Shown here: piece by piece, positions 1 to 6,873 of the stretch
How the letters are laid out: the number at the start of each line of letters is the position of its first letter
How positions within the stretch are numbered: the first letter of the stretch is position 1
NCBI GenBank assembly: GCA_964460305.1
Contig: CAYWRA010000045.1
Coordinates: 1 to 20,175, forward strand
Direction of reading: 5' to 3'
Length of the DNA stretch: 20,175 nucleotides
From: JAPLCX01 sp964460305
Lineage (GTDB): Bacteria > Auribacterota > Tritonobacteria > UBA1439
Position numbers and translations under genes: made by a program
Notes under the pieces: model-generated
Seen by the model: only the letters and a program-made list of their open reading frames with translations
The model's database searches: none
Told to the model about the DNA's origin: nothing

Positions 1-371
1 AGCGATTCCCGCGTGTGCATCTCCAGGCACTTGTGGTGGTCGGGGGTTTCGATGATCACCTCGTGGGCGCCTATGCCGTTCATCATGTCGTATACCCCAC
101 GACCCTCTTTTCCCATCTCCCCTTCAATGCGGAGCGCCGGATATTTATTAGGGATGACGCGCACCTCCCAGCCGGGCGAGTTCGGCCGCGACTGGGGGCT
201 GCGGAACGCGAAGATCTCGGGGGGGGTCATATCCTCCCTCCCCTCGCAAAAGGGGCATCCCTTCGGATCGGGCTTATCCGGACAGGTGTAAAAATCCCTG
301 GGGCGCTGCGCCCTCTCGGTAGATATAATGACCCATCGTCCCAGGATGGGATCCTTTCTCAACTCAGGCAC
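1..371 (-). CDS. galT: Galactose-1-phosphate uridylyltransferase, N-terminal part (runs off left edge)
   Basis: GalT transfers UMP between UDP-glucose and galactose-1-phosphate in the cytoplasmic Leloir pathway. The minus-strand frame is open from a GTG at 371 to the window edge, giving 123 complete residues. It begins VPELRKDPILGRWVIISTER, the usual GalT opening. It contains a zinc-type CPFC at residues 39-42, the segment GWEVRVIPNKYPAL at 67-80, and GIGAHEVIIETPDH at 99-112. The catalytic HxHxH region lies beyond the window. GTG is chosen because GAGGAGG sits five bases upstream; the ATG inside that stretch is out of frame and stops quickly. The gene follows glgA by 47 bp on the same strand, so it is probably the last known member of a glgC-glgA-galT unit. 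Identification is secure; only the missing C-terminus limits it. Confidence 0.9.
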   Translation of the reverse strand, partial: MPELRKDPILGRWVIISTERAQRPRDFYTCPDKPDPKGCPFCEGREDMTPPEIFAFRSPQSRPNSPGWEVRVIPNKYPALRIEGEMGKEGRGVYDMMNGIGAHEVIIETPDHHKCLEMHTRES

Positions 372-418
372 GACATCCTCCTCTTTTCTCAATCGCCGCC
401 GGCCGTCATGACGCCGCG

Positions 419-1927
419 TCACCTCTCCCGCTCACCGCCGGCGCGATCCAGCGTTGTCAAATACATCCGTTCATACTCTCGGGCGGACCTGGCCCATGAA
501 AAGTCGCATGCCATCGCATTCTCACGTATCTTTTGCCAATGCGGCCGGCGTCCGTAAACGGCAAGCGCCTCCCGCACCTTTTCCAGCAAGGCATCAGTAG
601 AATAGCGGTCGAATTTGAATCCGTTGCCCGTGAGCGTCTTCACGTCGTACGAGCTCACGGTGTCGTCAAGGCCCCCGGTGGCCCTCACGATCGGCGCCGT
701 CCCGTAGCGCAGGCTGTAAATCTGGTTCAGGCCGCAAGGTTCGTACCGGGAGGGCATGAGAAAAAAGTCGGCCCCCGCTTCTATCTTGTGCGCCAAGGCG
801 TCATCGAAAGCTATCTGCACCCCCAGCCGGTCCTTATTTGCGGCCGCAAGCCGCCCGAACAGTTGGTGATACTTCTCCTCTCCCTTGCCGAGAATGACCA
901 GCCCGGCCCCCATAGCCATGAGAGGCTTTAACGCTCCGGCGATTAGATCATATCCCTTCTGATCGGCCATTCTCCCCACCATTCCGATGAGCGGAACCTC
1001 CGGCCCTATCGTCAATCCGTAACGGGCCAGCAGGTCCTCCTTGCAGCGTTGCTTCCCCTCCAGGTTGTGCGGACCGTAGTTCTCCGCGATGAAAGGGTCG
1101 GTTTCCGGATTCCATTGGGTATAATCGGCGCCGTTCAGGATGCCGTAGAGCGCCGACCGGCGCTTCGCGAGGACTCCCTCCATGCCGTAGCCGAACTCTT
1201 TTGTTTGGATCTCTTCGCTGTAGCGGCGGCTCACGGTGGTGATCGCATCCGAGTAGACGATCCCCGCCTTGAGGAGATTTATTTTGCCGTAGAATTCGAT
1301 CCCTTCCGGAGTGAACTCGCTCCACGGGAGGCCCGTGAGGTGCATGTCATAATGCCAGAAGAGCCCCTGATAAGCGAGGTTGTGTATGGTAAAAACCGTT
1401 ACGGTATCCTCGAAGCCGCTTTTTTCGAACAGCGTGAAGAGGGGGCTCACAAGACCGGTCTGCCAGTCATGGCAGTGGATGACGTCGGGCTTCAGCCCCA
1501 ACCGCTTCGTTGCCGCAATCACCGCCTTCGAGAAAAAACAAAAACGCTCGGCGTTGTCGGGATAGTCGCCATCGGCTGCGCCGTAGAGTTCAGGGCGGTC
1601 GTAATAGGCGTCTTTCTCGACGAGGTATACCGCATTCCCACTCCCCAAACCGCTCTGAAAAATCCGCGCCGATTCCGCCCTGTTCGATATCGGCACCGAT
1701 ATGCTCACGCCCGTATCGGCAACAGGGAGCCCGGCCTTCTTGATGCATCCGTAATATGGAATGATCAGGCGTACGTCGTGGCCGAGGGCGCCTAGCGCTT
1801 GAGGGAGCGCGCCCGCCACATCGGCGAGACCGCCGGTCTTGGCAAACGGCACCGCTTCCGGAGATGCCATCACAATGCTGAGTTTTCGCGCTGCCATAAT
1901 CGTTAATCCGTGGTTGCCAGGCGGCAT
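419..1927 (-). CDS. glgA: Glycogen (starch) synthase, GT5 family
   Basis: GlgA transfers glucose from ADP-glucose to the non-reducing end of an alpha-1,4-glucan. About 502 residues, normal for bacterial GlgA (about 480-500). The N-terminal ADP-glucose-binding KTGGL motif is at residues 30-34, within the conserved stretch EAVPFAKTGGLADVAGALP. The C-terminal GT-B half has SRYEPCGLNQ at about 393-402 followed by GTAPIVRATGGLDDTV. The start is uncertain: ATG at 1927 overlaps the glgC stop as TGATG, which suggests translational coupling. An internal ATG at 1897 (MAARKLSIVMASPEA) is closer to the typical N-terminus, and a GTG at 1930 is also in frame. None has a clear Shine-Dalgarno sequence. It lies directly downstream of glgC, which supplies its substrate. 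Confidence 0.95.
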   Translation of the reverse strand: MPPGNHGLTIMAARKLSIVMASPEAVPFAKTGGLADVAGALPQALGALGHDVRLIIPYYGCIKKAGLPVADTGVSISVPISNRAESARIFQSGLGSGNAVYLVEKDAYYDRPELYGAADGDYPDNAERFCFFSKAVIAATKRLGLKPDVIHCHDWQTGLVSPLFTLFEKSGFEDTVTVFTIHNLAYQGLFWHYDMHLTGLPWSEFTPEGIEFYGKINLLKAGIVYSDAITTVSRRYSEEIQTKEFGYGMEGVLAKRRSALYGILNGADYTQWNPETDPFIAENYGPHNLEGKQRCKEDLLARYGLTIGPEVPLIGMVGRMADQKGYDLIAGALKPLMAMGAGLVILGKGEEKYHQLFGRLAAANKDRLGVQIAFDDALAHKIEAGADFFLMPSRYEPCGLNQIYSLRYGTAPIVRATGGLDDTVSSYDVKTLTGNGFKFDRYSTDALLEKVREALAVYGRRPHWQKIRENAMACDFSWARSAREYERMYLTTLDRAGGERER

Positions 1928-3162
1928 CACGCCAGGAGGTCACTGGACAACGGTTTTGGAATCACCACAATCCCGGACGGAGATACGTAATGCTTTTTAC
2001 GGTCTTCTTCGAGATTATATCCTATCGTCTCACGGGGTGGGACGATGACCTCGCTGTCGATGATGGCCCGTTTCACCTTTGCGTAACGCCCGATCTCGAC
2101 GCCCTTCATGAGAATCGAGTCGGCGACGTCGCTGAAGCTGTTGACACGCACACCCGGGCCCAGAATGGAACGGCTCACGCGCCCGCCGCTGATGATGCAC
2201 CCCTCCGATACGAGGGAATCGGTGGCGCGCCCAACCCGCCTCTCGGCCTCATTCGCGAATACGAATTTGGCGGGAGGGTACTGGTTGTAAGAGGTATGGA
2301 GCGGCCAGTCGAAATTATAGAGGTTTAGCTGGGGGGAGACGGATATGAGATCCATGTTCGCTTCGTAATACGCCTCCAGCGAGCCGACGTCCCTCCAGTA
2401 GCCGATCTCTTTTTCTTCCGCTCCGGGGACGCGGTTCGTGCTGAAATCGTACGCGAACACCGAGTGCGTTTTAAAAATCGACGGGATGATGTCCCTTCCG
2501 AAATCATGCCCGGTGGATAGCCTGGCGTCTTTCTTCAATACCTCGATGAGCTTGTTCGCATTAAAAATGTAATTCCCCATTGAAACGAGACACCACCCCG
2601 GACGCCCGGGCATCTCTTTCGGGTCCTGCGCCTTCTCATGGAAATTTATGACGCGCCCTAGCCTATCCACCTGTAGCACCCCGAAGGCCCTCGCCTCCGG
2701 TACGGGACGCGGGATGGCTGCGATGGTCAGGTCCGCCTCCTTCTCCCTGTGATACTGGAGCATCTGGCGCACGTCCATGCGATAGATATGGTCCGCGCCA
2801 AAGACCAGCACGTGCGTGGGGTGCTCGTCGGAGATGAGGTTCAGGTTCTGATAAATCGCGTCGGCGGTCCCCTTGTACCAGCTCTCCCCCGTGCGCATCT
2901 GCGCGGGGACTGGATCGACGTAGTGTCCCAGCATGGGAGAGAGACTGAAACCGCGGGCGAGGTGCCGGTTGAGGGAGTCCGACTTGAATTGCGTGAGGAC
3001 CTTGATGCGGTAAAAGCCTGAATTGATGAAGTTGCTCAGGGCGAAGTCGATGATGCGGTATATTCCGCCGAACGGCACCGCCGGTTTTGCCCTGTCGCGC
3101 GTGAGGGGATGCAGCCTTTCCCCCTTTCCCCCCGCCATGATCATTACTAGTTCCCGAGCCAT
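1927..3162 (-). CDS. glgC: Glucose-1-phosphate adenylyltransferase (ADP-glucose pyrophosphorylase)
   Basis: GlgC makes ADP-glucose from ATP and glucose-1-phosphate, the committed step of bacterial glycogen synthesis, and is usually allosterically controlled. The protein is 411 residues, typical for the family. Visible motifs are the nucleotidyltransferase loop MAGGKGERLHPLTRDRAKP (residues 9-27), PAVPFGGIYRIIDF (27-40), GTADAIYQN (98-106), the sugar-nucleotide site FGADHIYRMD (121-130) and the FHEKAQDP segment that binds glucose-1-phosphate. The C-terminal hundred or so residues have the spaced hydrophobic pattern of a left-handed beta-helix. The start ATG at 3162 is preceded by a G-rich GGGGGATGAG stretch. 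The stop codon overlaps the glgA start, so the two are translated together. The gene is separated from the next upstream gene by 474 bp of repeats and probably has its own promoter. Confidence 0.96.
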   Translation of the reverse strand: MARELVMIMAGGKGERLHPLTRDRAKPAVPFGGIYRIIDFALSNFINSGFYRIKVLTQFKSDSLNRHLARGFSLSPMLGHYVDPVPAQMRTGESWYKGTADAIYQNLNLISDEHPTHVLVFGADHIYRMDVRQMLQYHREKEADLTIAAIPRPVPEARAFGVLQVDRLGRVINFHEKAQDPKEMPGRPGWCLVSMGNYIFNANKLIEVLKKDARLSTGHDFGRDIIPSIFKTHSVFAYDFSTNRVPGAEEKEIGYWRDVGSLEAYYEANMDLISVSPQLNLYNFDWPLHTSYNQYPPAKFVFANEAERRVGRATDSLVSEGCIISGGRVSRSILGPGVRVNSFSDVADSILMKGVEIGRYAKVKRAIIDSEVIVPPRETIGYNLEEDRKKHYVSPSGIVVIPKPLSSDLLA

Positions 3163-3184
3163 TTCTCATCCCCCGTTCGTCGCT

Positions 3185-3215
3185 ATATTACCATCACCCA
3201 CGGGGGCGCGGTCAA
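3185..3215 (-). promoter_or_regulatory. Possible sigma70-type promoter for glgC-glgA
   Basis: On the minus strand TTGACC (3210-3215) is followed after 19 bases by TAATAT (3185-3190), putting a start point near 3178, about 15 bp before the glgC ATG. The -35 matches five of six consensus positions and the -10 four of six. The spacer is longer than ideal and the leader would be short. This is a sequence match only. Confidence 0.3.
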
Positions 3216-3283
3216 TGTATTTCGGGTTCATTCAACGGGAACCACAGGGACCTCTGAGAAGGCACACCCCCAAGGGGCCCCTT

Positions 3284-3317
3284 TCCCAACGGGATCCCTT
3301 TCCCAACGGGATCCCTT
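3284..3317. repeat. Perfect tandem duplication of a 17-bp unit
   Basis: The unit TCCCAACGGGATCCCTT occurs at 3284-3300 and again at 3301-3317 without change. Each unit is itself nearly palindromic around GGGATCCC. It sits directly between the GGGGCCCC block and the CGGGA run. Confidence 0.9.
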
Positions 3318-3348
3318 CGGGACGGGACGGGACGGGGCGGGACGGGGG
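3318..3348 (+). repeat. CGGGA pentamer array, G-quadruplex-like
   Basis: Six consecutive five-base units (CGGGA or CGGGG) give six runs of three to five G separated by one or two bases on the plus strand. This satisfies the common G-quadruplex pattern. The G-rich strand is the template strand for the flanking minus-strand genes. It lies about 160 bp upstream of the glgC start, beyond the suggested promoter. Confidence 0.8.
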
Positions 3349-3370
3349 AGGAAACGAGGCAGTTGTTTTA

Positions 3371-3510
3371 CAAAGAGTAAAAGAAGGCAAGAGAGATTAA
3401 CCTGGCAGTTTTGCATAACTACTTGCGCCACGGTAAGATCTTCATCAACCGAGCAAGGTTGATGAATAGATCAGGTTAAGAAACCGGGATTTTTTCTCTT
3501 TTACTCTTTG
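3371..3510. repeat. Nested inverted repeat, long hairpin-forming region
   Basis: Three nested pairs of arms share one centre. The outer pair is CAAAGAGTAAAAGA (3371-3384) with its 14-bp perfect complement at 3497-3510. The middle pair is TTAACCTG (3397-3404) with CAGGTTAA (3472-3479). The inner pair is TTCATCAACC (3441-3450) with GGTTGATGAA (3457-3466), leaving a six-base loop. TTAACCTGG recurs directly at 3527-3535. No coding potential is apparent. It could be a miniature mobile element, a structured RNA or a transcription-punctuation element. Confidence 0.75.
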
Positions 3511-3636
3511 TGAAAAAAGGAAACTTTTAACCTGGATTATTCATGTTATTCCAGAAACCGGAAACTGTTCTTGCCGTAGTGAATCTCCATGTCCTCAGTG
3601 ACATTTTCTCTGTGCCCTCTGTGGTTTAAAACCGTC

Positions 3637-4515
3637 TCAAGCCGGCGCCATGACCCTTAGCGCCTTGGGGGCTATCGAGAAGCCGATGGGAGTCGTCCCG
3701 ATGATATCGCCGTCCGACTGCACCAGCACCTTGCGGTTGGAACTCACGTGGACAGACCGGCCCCGGTGAAACGCGAGGCCTTCCACGGACTCATGCTGAT
3801 TCAGAACCACGGATACTCCGGACCGGATGATCGCGGAGGCATGGTGTTCTTGAAGTATGCAGACGTCGAGCCAGCCATCGTCAACGACCGCATTCGGGCA
3901 AAGCATGAATCTGCCGCCATAGTGGCGGGAATTACAGATCACGACCGAATAACCGGTGAGCGGCGGCTCTTTGCCATCGATGTTAATGGCGAGCTCGGGA
4001 AGGCCATAGCGGAGCACCGTGCGCACCGCGGTTAGCGGATACGCAATTATCCCCAGGAATCCCTTCACGGTGGGATCGACTTCCCTCACCACCTGCGCAT
4101 CAAGGCCTACCCCCGCCATGCAGGAAAAATAGCTCCCCACCGACGTCAGGCCGAGATCGATCGTCCTGACCCTCCCGCTTGCTAGCACCTCGCAAGCCTT
4201 TTGAAGGTCGAACGGGATATTCATCTCCCAGGCGAGCACGTTGCCGGTCCCCATGGGAAGTATCCCGAGAACGAGGTCGGAACCGGCAATCCCGTTTATC
4301 ACCTCATGTATCGTTCCGTCCCCGCCGGCGCAGATCACCATCTGGAAGGATTCGTCCCTCGCCAGGGCGGCTTGCTCCCGCGCCCCGCCCGGCTTTACCA
4401 CGGCGCACGTTTCCAGGGAAAACCCCTTCTCCGTGAGCGCACGCTCTATTTTTTTTAGCCGTGCTGCGCTCACGGCGCGCCTCGACGTTGGATTTAATAT
4501 GAGCTTTGCGCGCAT
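3637..4515 (-). CDS. Diacylglycerol/sphingosine kinase-family lipid kinase
   Basis: Proteins of this family (DagK catalytic domain, DgkB/YegS type) phosphorylate lipid alcohols such as diacylglycerol at the inner membrane face using ATP. The protein is 292 residues, the usual length for the bacterial soluble type. The nucleotide-binding motif GGDGTIHEVING is at residues 64-75, the second conserved motif PMGTGNVLA at 87-95, and an early NPTS at 8-11. The C-terminal domain carries a late LVQSDGDIIG segment typical of the family. The start ATG at 4515 gives MRAKLILNPTS, the expected N-terminus, but no clear ribosome site precedes it. Exact substrate cannot be read from the sequence. It lies 118 bp downstream of the hydrolase gene and is followed by a repeat-filled gap. 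Confidence 0.9.
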   Translation of the reverse strand: MRAKLILNPTSRRAVSAARLKKIERALTEKGFSLETCAVVKPGGAREQAALARDESFQMVICAGGDGTIHEVINGIAGSDLVLGILPMGTGNVLAWEMNIPFDLQKACEVLASGRVRTIDLGLTSVGSYFSCMAGVGLDAQVVREVDPTVKGFLGIIAYPLTAVRTVLRYGLPELAINIDGKEPPLTGYSVVICNSRHYGGRFMLCPNAVVDDGWLDVCILQEHHASAIIRSGVSVVLNQHESVEGLAFHRGRSVHVSSNRKVLVQSDGDIIGTTPIGFSIAPKALRVMAPA

Positions 4516-4550
4516 GGCGGAACACTCTTATTCATTATTCATGAGAAGTT

Positions 4551-4590
4551 GTAAGCTGTATAAGCCGTAAGCTTATAACCTACAGCTCAC
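4551..4590. repeat. Imperfect hairpin of AAGCTGTA type
   Basis: GTAAGCTGTA (4551-4560) pairs with TACAGCTCAC (4581-4590) with one wobble position. The adjacent TAAGC (4561-4565) pairs with GCTTA (4571-4575) around a five-base loop. It lies in the 118-bp gap between the hydrolase and lipid kinase genes. Confidence 0.55.
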
Positions 4591-4600
4591 TGCCTACTTT

Positions 4601-4630
4601 GGGATTTGGGATTTGGGGAATTTGGGATTT
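4601..4630. repeat. GGGATTT heptamer repeat, copy 1
   Basis: GGGATTT occurs twice in tandem (4601-4614), then after GGGGAATTT a third time (4624-4630). It lies four bases beyond the stop codon of the metallo-hydrolase gene. The same heptamer is found, reversed, at 11404-11425. Confidence 0.8.
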
Positions 4631-4633
4631 CTT

Positions 4634-5245
4634 TTATGCCTCCCTCTCCAGTATCTCTACCGGACTTCCCACAAGCTGTTTGAAACGCGCCGCGTCGCTT
4701 CTTGAGCCCCCGATGGTTCCGTAATGCATCGGAATCGCCACCGCGGGTTTTATTCTCTTAACCGCCTGGGCCGCCTCGTCGGCGCTCATCACATACGTGC
4801 CGCTCACGGGAAGCAACGCTACATCGGCCTTGACGGCGGCCATCTCGGGGATCAGATCGGTATCTCCGGCGTAATAGATTTTTCGCCCGCCAAGGGTTAT
4901 GACGAACCCTAAGCCCCCATCGCCGCGCGGATGGGACGGTTTGTTCGTATTGTACGCGGCGACGCCATCGATTGCGACCCCGCCGACGGCGATCGATTGC
5001 CCCGGCGCAATGATCCTGACATCCCCCTTGAACTTCTTCGCGCACTCCACGTTGGTCACTATCACGGTATCCGCGGTGCGAATCCGCTCTATGGACGACG
5101 GCGAACAGTGGTCGTAATGGACGTGAGAAATAAGGATGATGTCCGCGGGAGGCCCAGCCGTTATCCTAAAGGGGTCGATATATACGACCTTCTCACCCTC
5201 TAGCCTGAAGCTTGCGTGCCCCAGCCAATGTATCCCCTGGATCAT
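4634..5245 (-). CDS. Metallo-beta-lactamase-fold hydrolase (UPF0173-like)
   Basis: This is a small cytoplasmic MBL-fold metal-dependent hydrolase of 203 residues, with no signal peptide. The metal-binding motif HVHYDH (HxHxDH) is at residues 41-46, a further ligand motif AGDTD at 126-130 and a late PMHYG with His174. These match the short UPF0173/YtkL-like branch, whose physiological substrate is not established. The start ATG at 5245 is supported by GGGAGGAGA eight bases upstream and the conserved opening WLGHASFRLEG. It follows the rhomboid gene by 208 bp containing a long hairpin, so it may be transcribed from the same operon or separately. Fold and metal binding are certain; the substrate is unknown. 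Confidence 0.88.
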   Translation of the reverse strand: MIQGIHWLGHASFRLEGEKVVYIDPFRITAGPPADIILISHVHYDHCSPSSIERIRTADTVIVTNVECAKKFKGDVRIIAPGQSIAVGGVAIDGVAAYNTNKPSHPRGDGGLGFVITLGGRKIYYAGDTDLIPEMAAVKADVALLPVSGTYVMSADEAAQAVKRIKPAVAIPMHYGTIGGSRSDAARFKQLVGSPVEILEREA

Positions 5246-5310
5246 CTAATCTCCTCCCGTAGGCTTCTTGGCCTGAGCTGTCCACAAACCGAGGCGGATA
5301 TCACAGAGCG

Positions 5311-5383
5311 CGAGACGGAGAGTGGGAGAAGGGGCGACATAACGATAATCGCCGACTCTCCGATTCTCCCATTCTCCGTTTCG
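5311..5383. repeat. Long inverted repeat (20-bp stem) between rhomboid and hydrolase genes
   Basis: CGAGACGGAGAGTGGGAGAA at 5311-5330 is complementary to 5364-5383, with two mismatches that become G-U pairs in RNA. A second short stem, GGCGA (5333-5337) with TCGCC (5349-5353), lies inside. Neither strand has a convincing U-tract after it, so it is not a standard terminator. It may be a dispersed repeat or an mRNA-stabilising structure. Confidence 0.7.
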
Positions 5384-5453
5384 GAATGGATGGGACGCGT
5401 CCACATGGGAGAAAAACTACCGGAGCCATTCATAATAAATCCAGGGAGAGCTT

Positions 5454-6104
5454 TCACGCCCAATACCTTCCCCCTCCCCTCTTCCACCAGATCATGTAAA
5501 GATAGCCGCAGAGGGCGCCGCCGAGATGGGCGAAGTGCGCCACAAAATCGCCGCGCACGTTCGAGATCACGAAGAGCAGCTCGATCCCCGCGAAAACAAG
5601 CACCAAGTGCTTCGCTTTCATGTTCACCGGCAGTACAAAAAAGAGAAGGAGCGTGATCACCCTTTCGGGGAAGAGCATGCCGAATGCCACCATGAGGCCG
5701 AAGATCGCGCCGGAGGCGCCCATGATAAGCGTGTACGGTGGATAGAAGAGCACGGAGCAAAGGGCGGCGCCGATGCCGCAGATGAAATAGAAACGGGTGA
5801 AGCGCCTCGTCCCGAGAACGGATTCGACCTCAGGGCCGAACATCCAGAGGACGAACATGTTGAAGATGAGATGGATGAGATTAGCATGGAGGAAAATATA
5901 GGTTGCGAATTGCCAGACGTAGAAATGCGATACGGCCAGCGCTGGGACGAGGGCGAAAGTACGGTCCACTCCTCGACCACCGATAGCCTGTACGACAAAG
6001 CAGACGACGGTCGCGGCAATCAGCCGCTTCACGGCGGGGCTGAGAGACGGCCCGAACGAGAATTGAACGAAGTCGTCGCGATATCTATATCCGGTATAGG
6101 GCAT
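5454..6104 (-). CDS. Rhomboid-family intramembrane serine protease
   Basis: Rhomboids cut transmembrane substrates inside the membrane with a Ser-His dyad. The protein is 216 residues with about six hydrophobic segments. The catalytic serine is in GASGAIFG (Ser131) and the histidine in HFAHLGGALCG (His193). The oxyanion/HN motif is in HANLIHLIFNMFVLWMFGP (His78, Asn82), so all key residues are present. It has no extra cytoplasmic domain apart from about 25 N-terminal residues. The gene starts 16 bp after the small coiled-coil gene and is probably the last gene of the Trk operon, which suggests but does not prove a link to the upstream membrane proteins. The start ATG lacks an obvious ribosome site. 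Confidence 0.93.
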   Translation of the reverse strand: MPYTGYRYRDDFVQFSFGPSLSPAVKRLIAATVVCFVVQAIGGRGVDRTFALVPALAVSHFYVWQFATYIFLHANLIHLIFNMFVLWMFGPEVESVLGTRRFTRFYFICGIGAALCSVLFYPPYTLIMGASGAIFGLMVAFGMLFPERVITLLLFFVLPVNMKAKHLVLVFAGIELLFVISNVRGDFVAHFAHLGGALCGYLYMIWWKRGGGRYWA

Positions 6105-6120
6105 GGCTGCAATCGCGCAT

Positions 6121-6345
6121 CTATGTGTGCATGCGCCTCATGCGCAGCATTTCCATCATCTGGTCCTGCTTGGAGATGATCGTATCGAGCCTGGCCTGCG
6201 CCTGAACGACGGCGTCCAGCTTGGCATTGAGTTGGTCGAGCTGTTTTGCGATATCCGTCAGATCAGGCTGCTTCGTATCGGCGAAGGCAAACTTCACCAC
6301 TATCGCCCCGATGATGAGGGCGACTAAAACCAGCGCCTTATTCAT
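6121..6345 (-). CDS. Small exported or membrane-anchored coiled-coil protein (74 aa), unknown
   Basis: I do not recognise a named family. Residues 1-22 form a hydrophobic signal or anchor ending AFA-D, which could be a cleavage site. Residues about 26-67 have a heptad pattern (IAKQLDQLNAKLDAV, then QARLDTIISKQDQMMEML) predicting a coiled coil. A basic tail RMRRMHT follows. The ATG overlaps the preceding stop codon in an ATGA arrangement and is preceded by AAGGAGGG, so translation is well supported. Its position between an exported OB-fold-like protein and a rhomboid protease suggests an assembly or scaffold role at the membrane; this is inference. Confidence 0.75.
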   Translation of the reverse strand: MNKALVLVALIIGAIVVKFAFADTKQPDLTDIAKQLDQLNAKLDAVVQAQARLDTIISKQDQMMEMLRMRRMHT

Positions 6346-6869
6346 AATCCCTCCTTATTTTGAACTGCCAAACCTTGCCGTTCATATATTTTATATAAAA
6401 GGGCGCACATAACACAACATGCCGTGAGAAAAAGAGCGAGTGCTTTCTTGGCCGTGGAGAGGCGATGGGCGATCGGATACCCGCTTTTAAGCACGGTCAC
6501 CTCGCGGGCAATAATACACGTTTCTCCCTGAAGCATGGGGGCGAAGCGGTACATCACACCCCTGATGAGAAGCTGGTCGCCGCGATGAGAATAATTTCCC
6601 ATTATGCTGATATCCCGCATCTGGGCCGGCTGCATGACAACGCCGATCGCCGTCCCATCGCTTGAAAGCACATTCACCCACGCAATGCCCCCCCTCCTCA
6701 TGATATCGCCGATAGCCTCCCCCTCGATCGCCACCTCCCTGCCGTCGTATTTTTTCCCGTCTTTCACCAACGCGCCGACGGGGATGGGATCGGTGAATGC
6801 ATGGACAGGGTTGCTGGATGCGGCCATCAGAATGAGCATAAGAATTCCCACGCGCCCTATCGCACTCAT
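6342..6869 (-). CDS. Exported, membrane-anchored OB-fold-like protein, unknown function
   Basis: This 175-residue protein has a signal peptide (residues 1-24, ending PVHA) and a beta-rich central domain. That domain (about 30-130) contains DGREVAIEGEAIGDIMRRGG and GDQLLIRGVMYRFAP. A C-terminal hydrophobic helix (about 143-160) precedes a short tail. The central pattern resembles predicted OB-fold proteins found in several phyla, often loosely labelled DNA-binding; with a signal peptide it should act outside the cytoplasm. The ATG at 6869 is chosen over an upstream in-frame start at 6908 because it begins a clean signal peptide. It also lies four bases after the TrkH stop with AGGGGGAAG upstream. 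The downstream gene overlaps it by four bases. Function cannot be stated. Confidence 0.75.
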   Translation of the reverse strand: MSAIGRVGILMLILMAASSNPVHAFTDPIPVGALVKDGKKYDGREVAIEGEAIGDIMRRGGIAWVNVLSSDGTAIGVVMQPAQMRDISIMGNYSHRGDQLLIRGVMYRFAPMLQGETCIIAREVTVLKSGYPIAHRLSTAKKALALFLTACCVMCALLYKIYERQGLAVQNKEGL

Positions 6870-6873
6870 CGCA

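Larger units (their letters stand above)
3240..3626. repeat. Composite intergenic repeat region bounded by inverted AACCACAG arms
   Basis: The 474-bp space between glgC and the lipid kinase gene has no credible gene. Its outer limits are two imperfect inverted arms of 21 bp: AACCACAGGGACCTCTGAGA at 3240 and, on the other strand, AACCACAGAGGGCACAGAGA from 3626 (about 16 of 21 matching). The same arm type bounds the element at 14783-14979. Inside are a GGGGCCCC block (3274-3281), a tandem 17-mer, a CGGGA pentamer run and a nested inverted repeat, listed separately. It looks like a dispersed non-coding element that has accumulated secondary repeats; no transposase is present. Confidence 0.6.

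Noticed and set aside
3284..3348. CRISPR array
   Set aside because: The tandem units are contiguous with no unique spacers and are too short.
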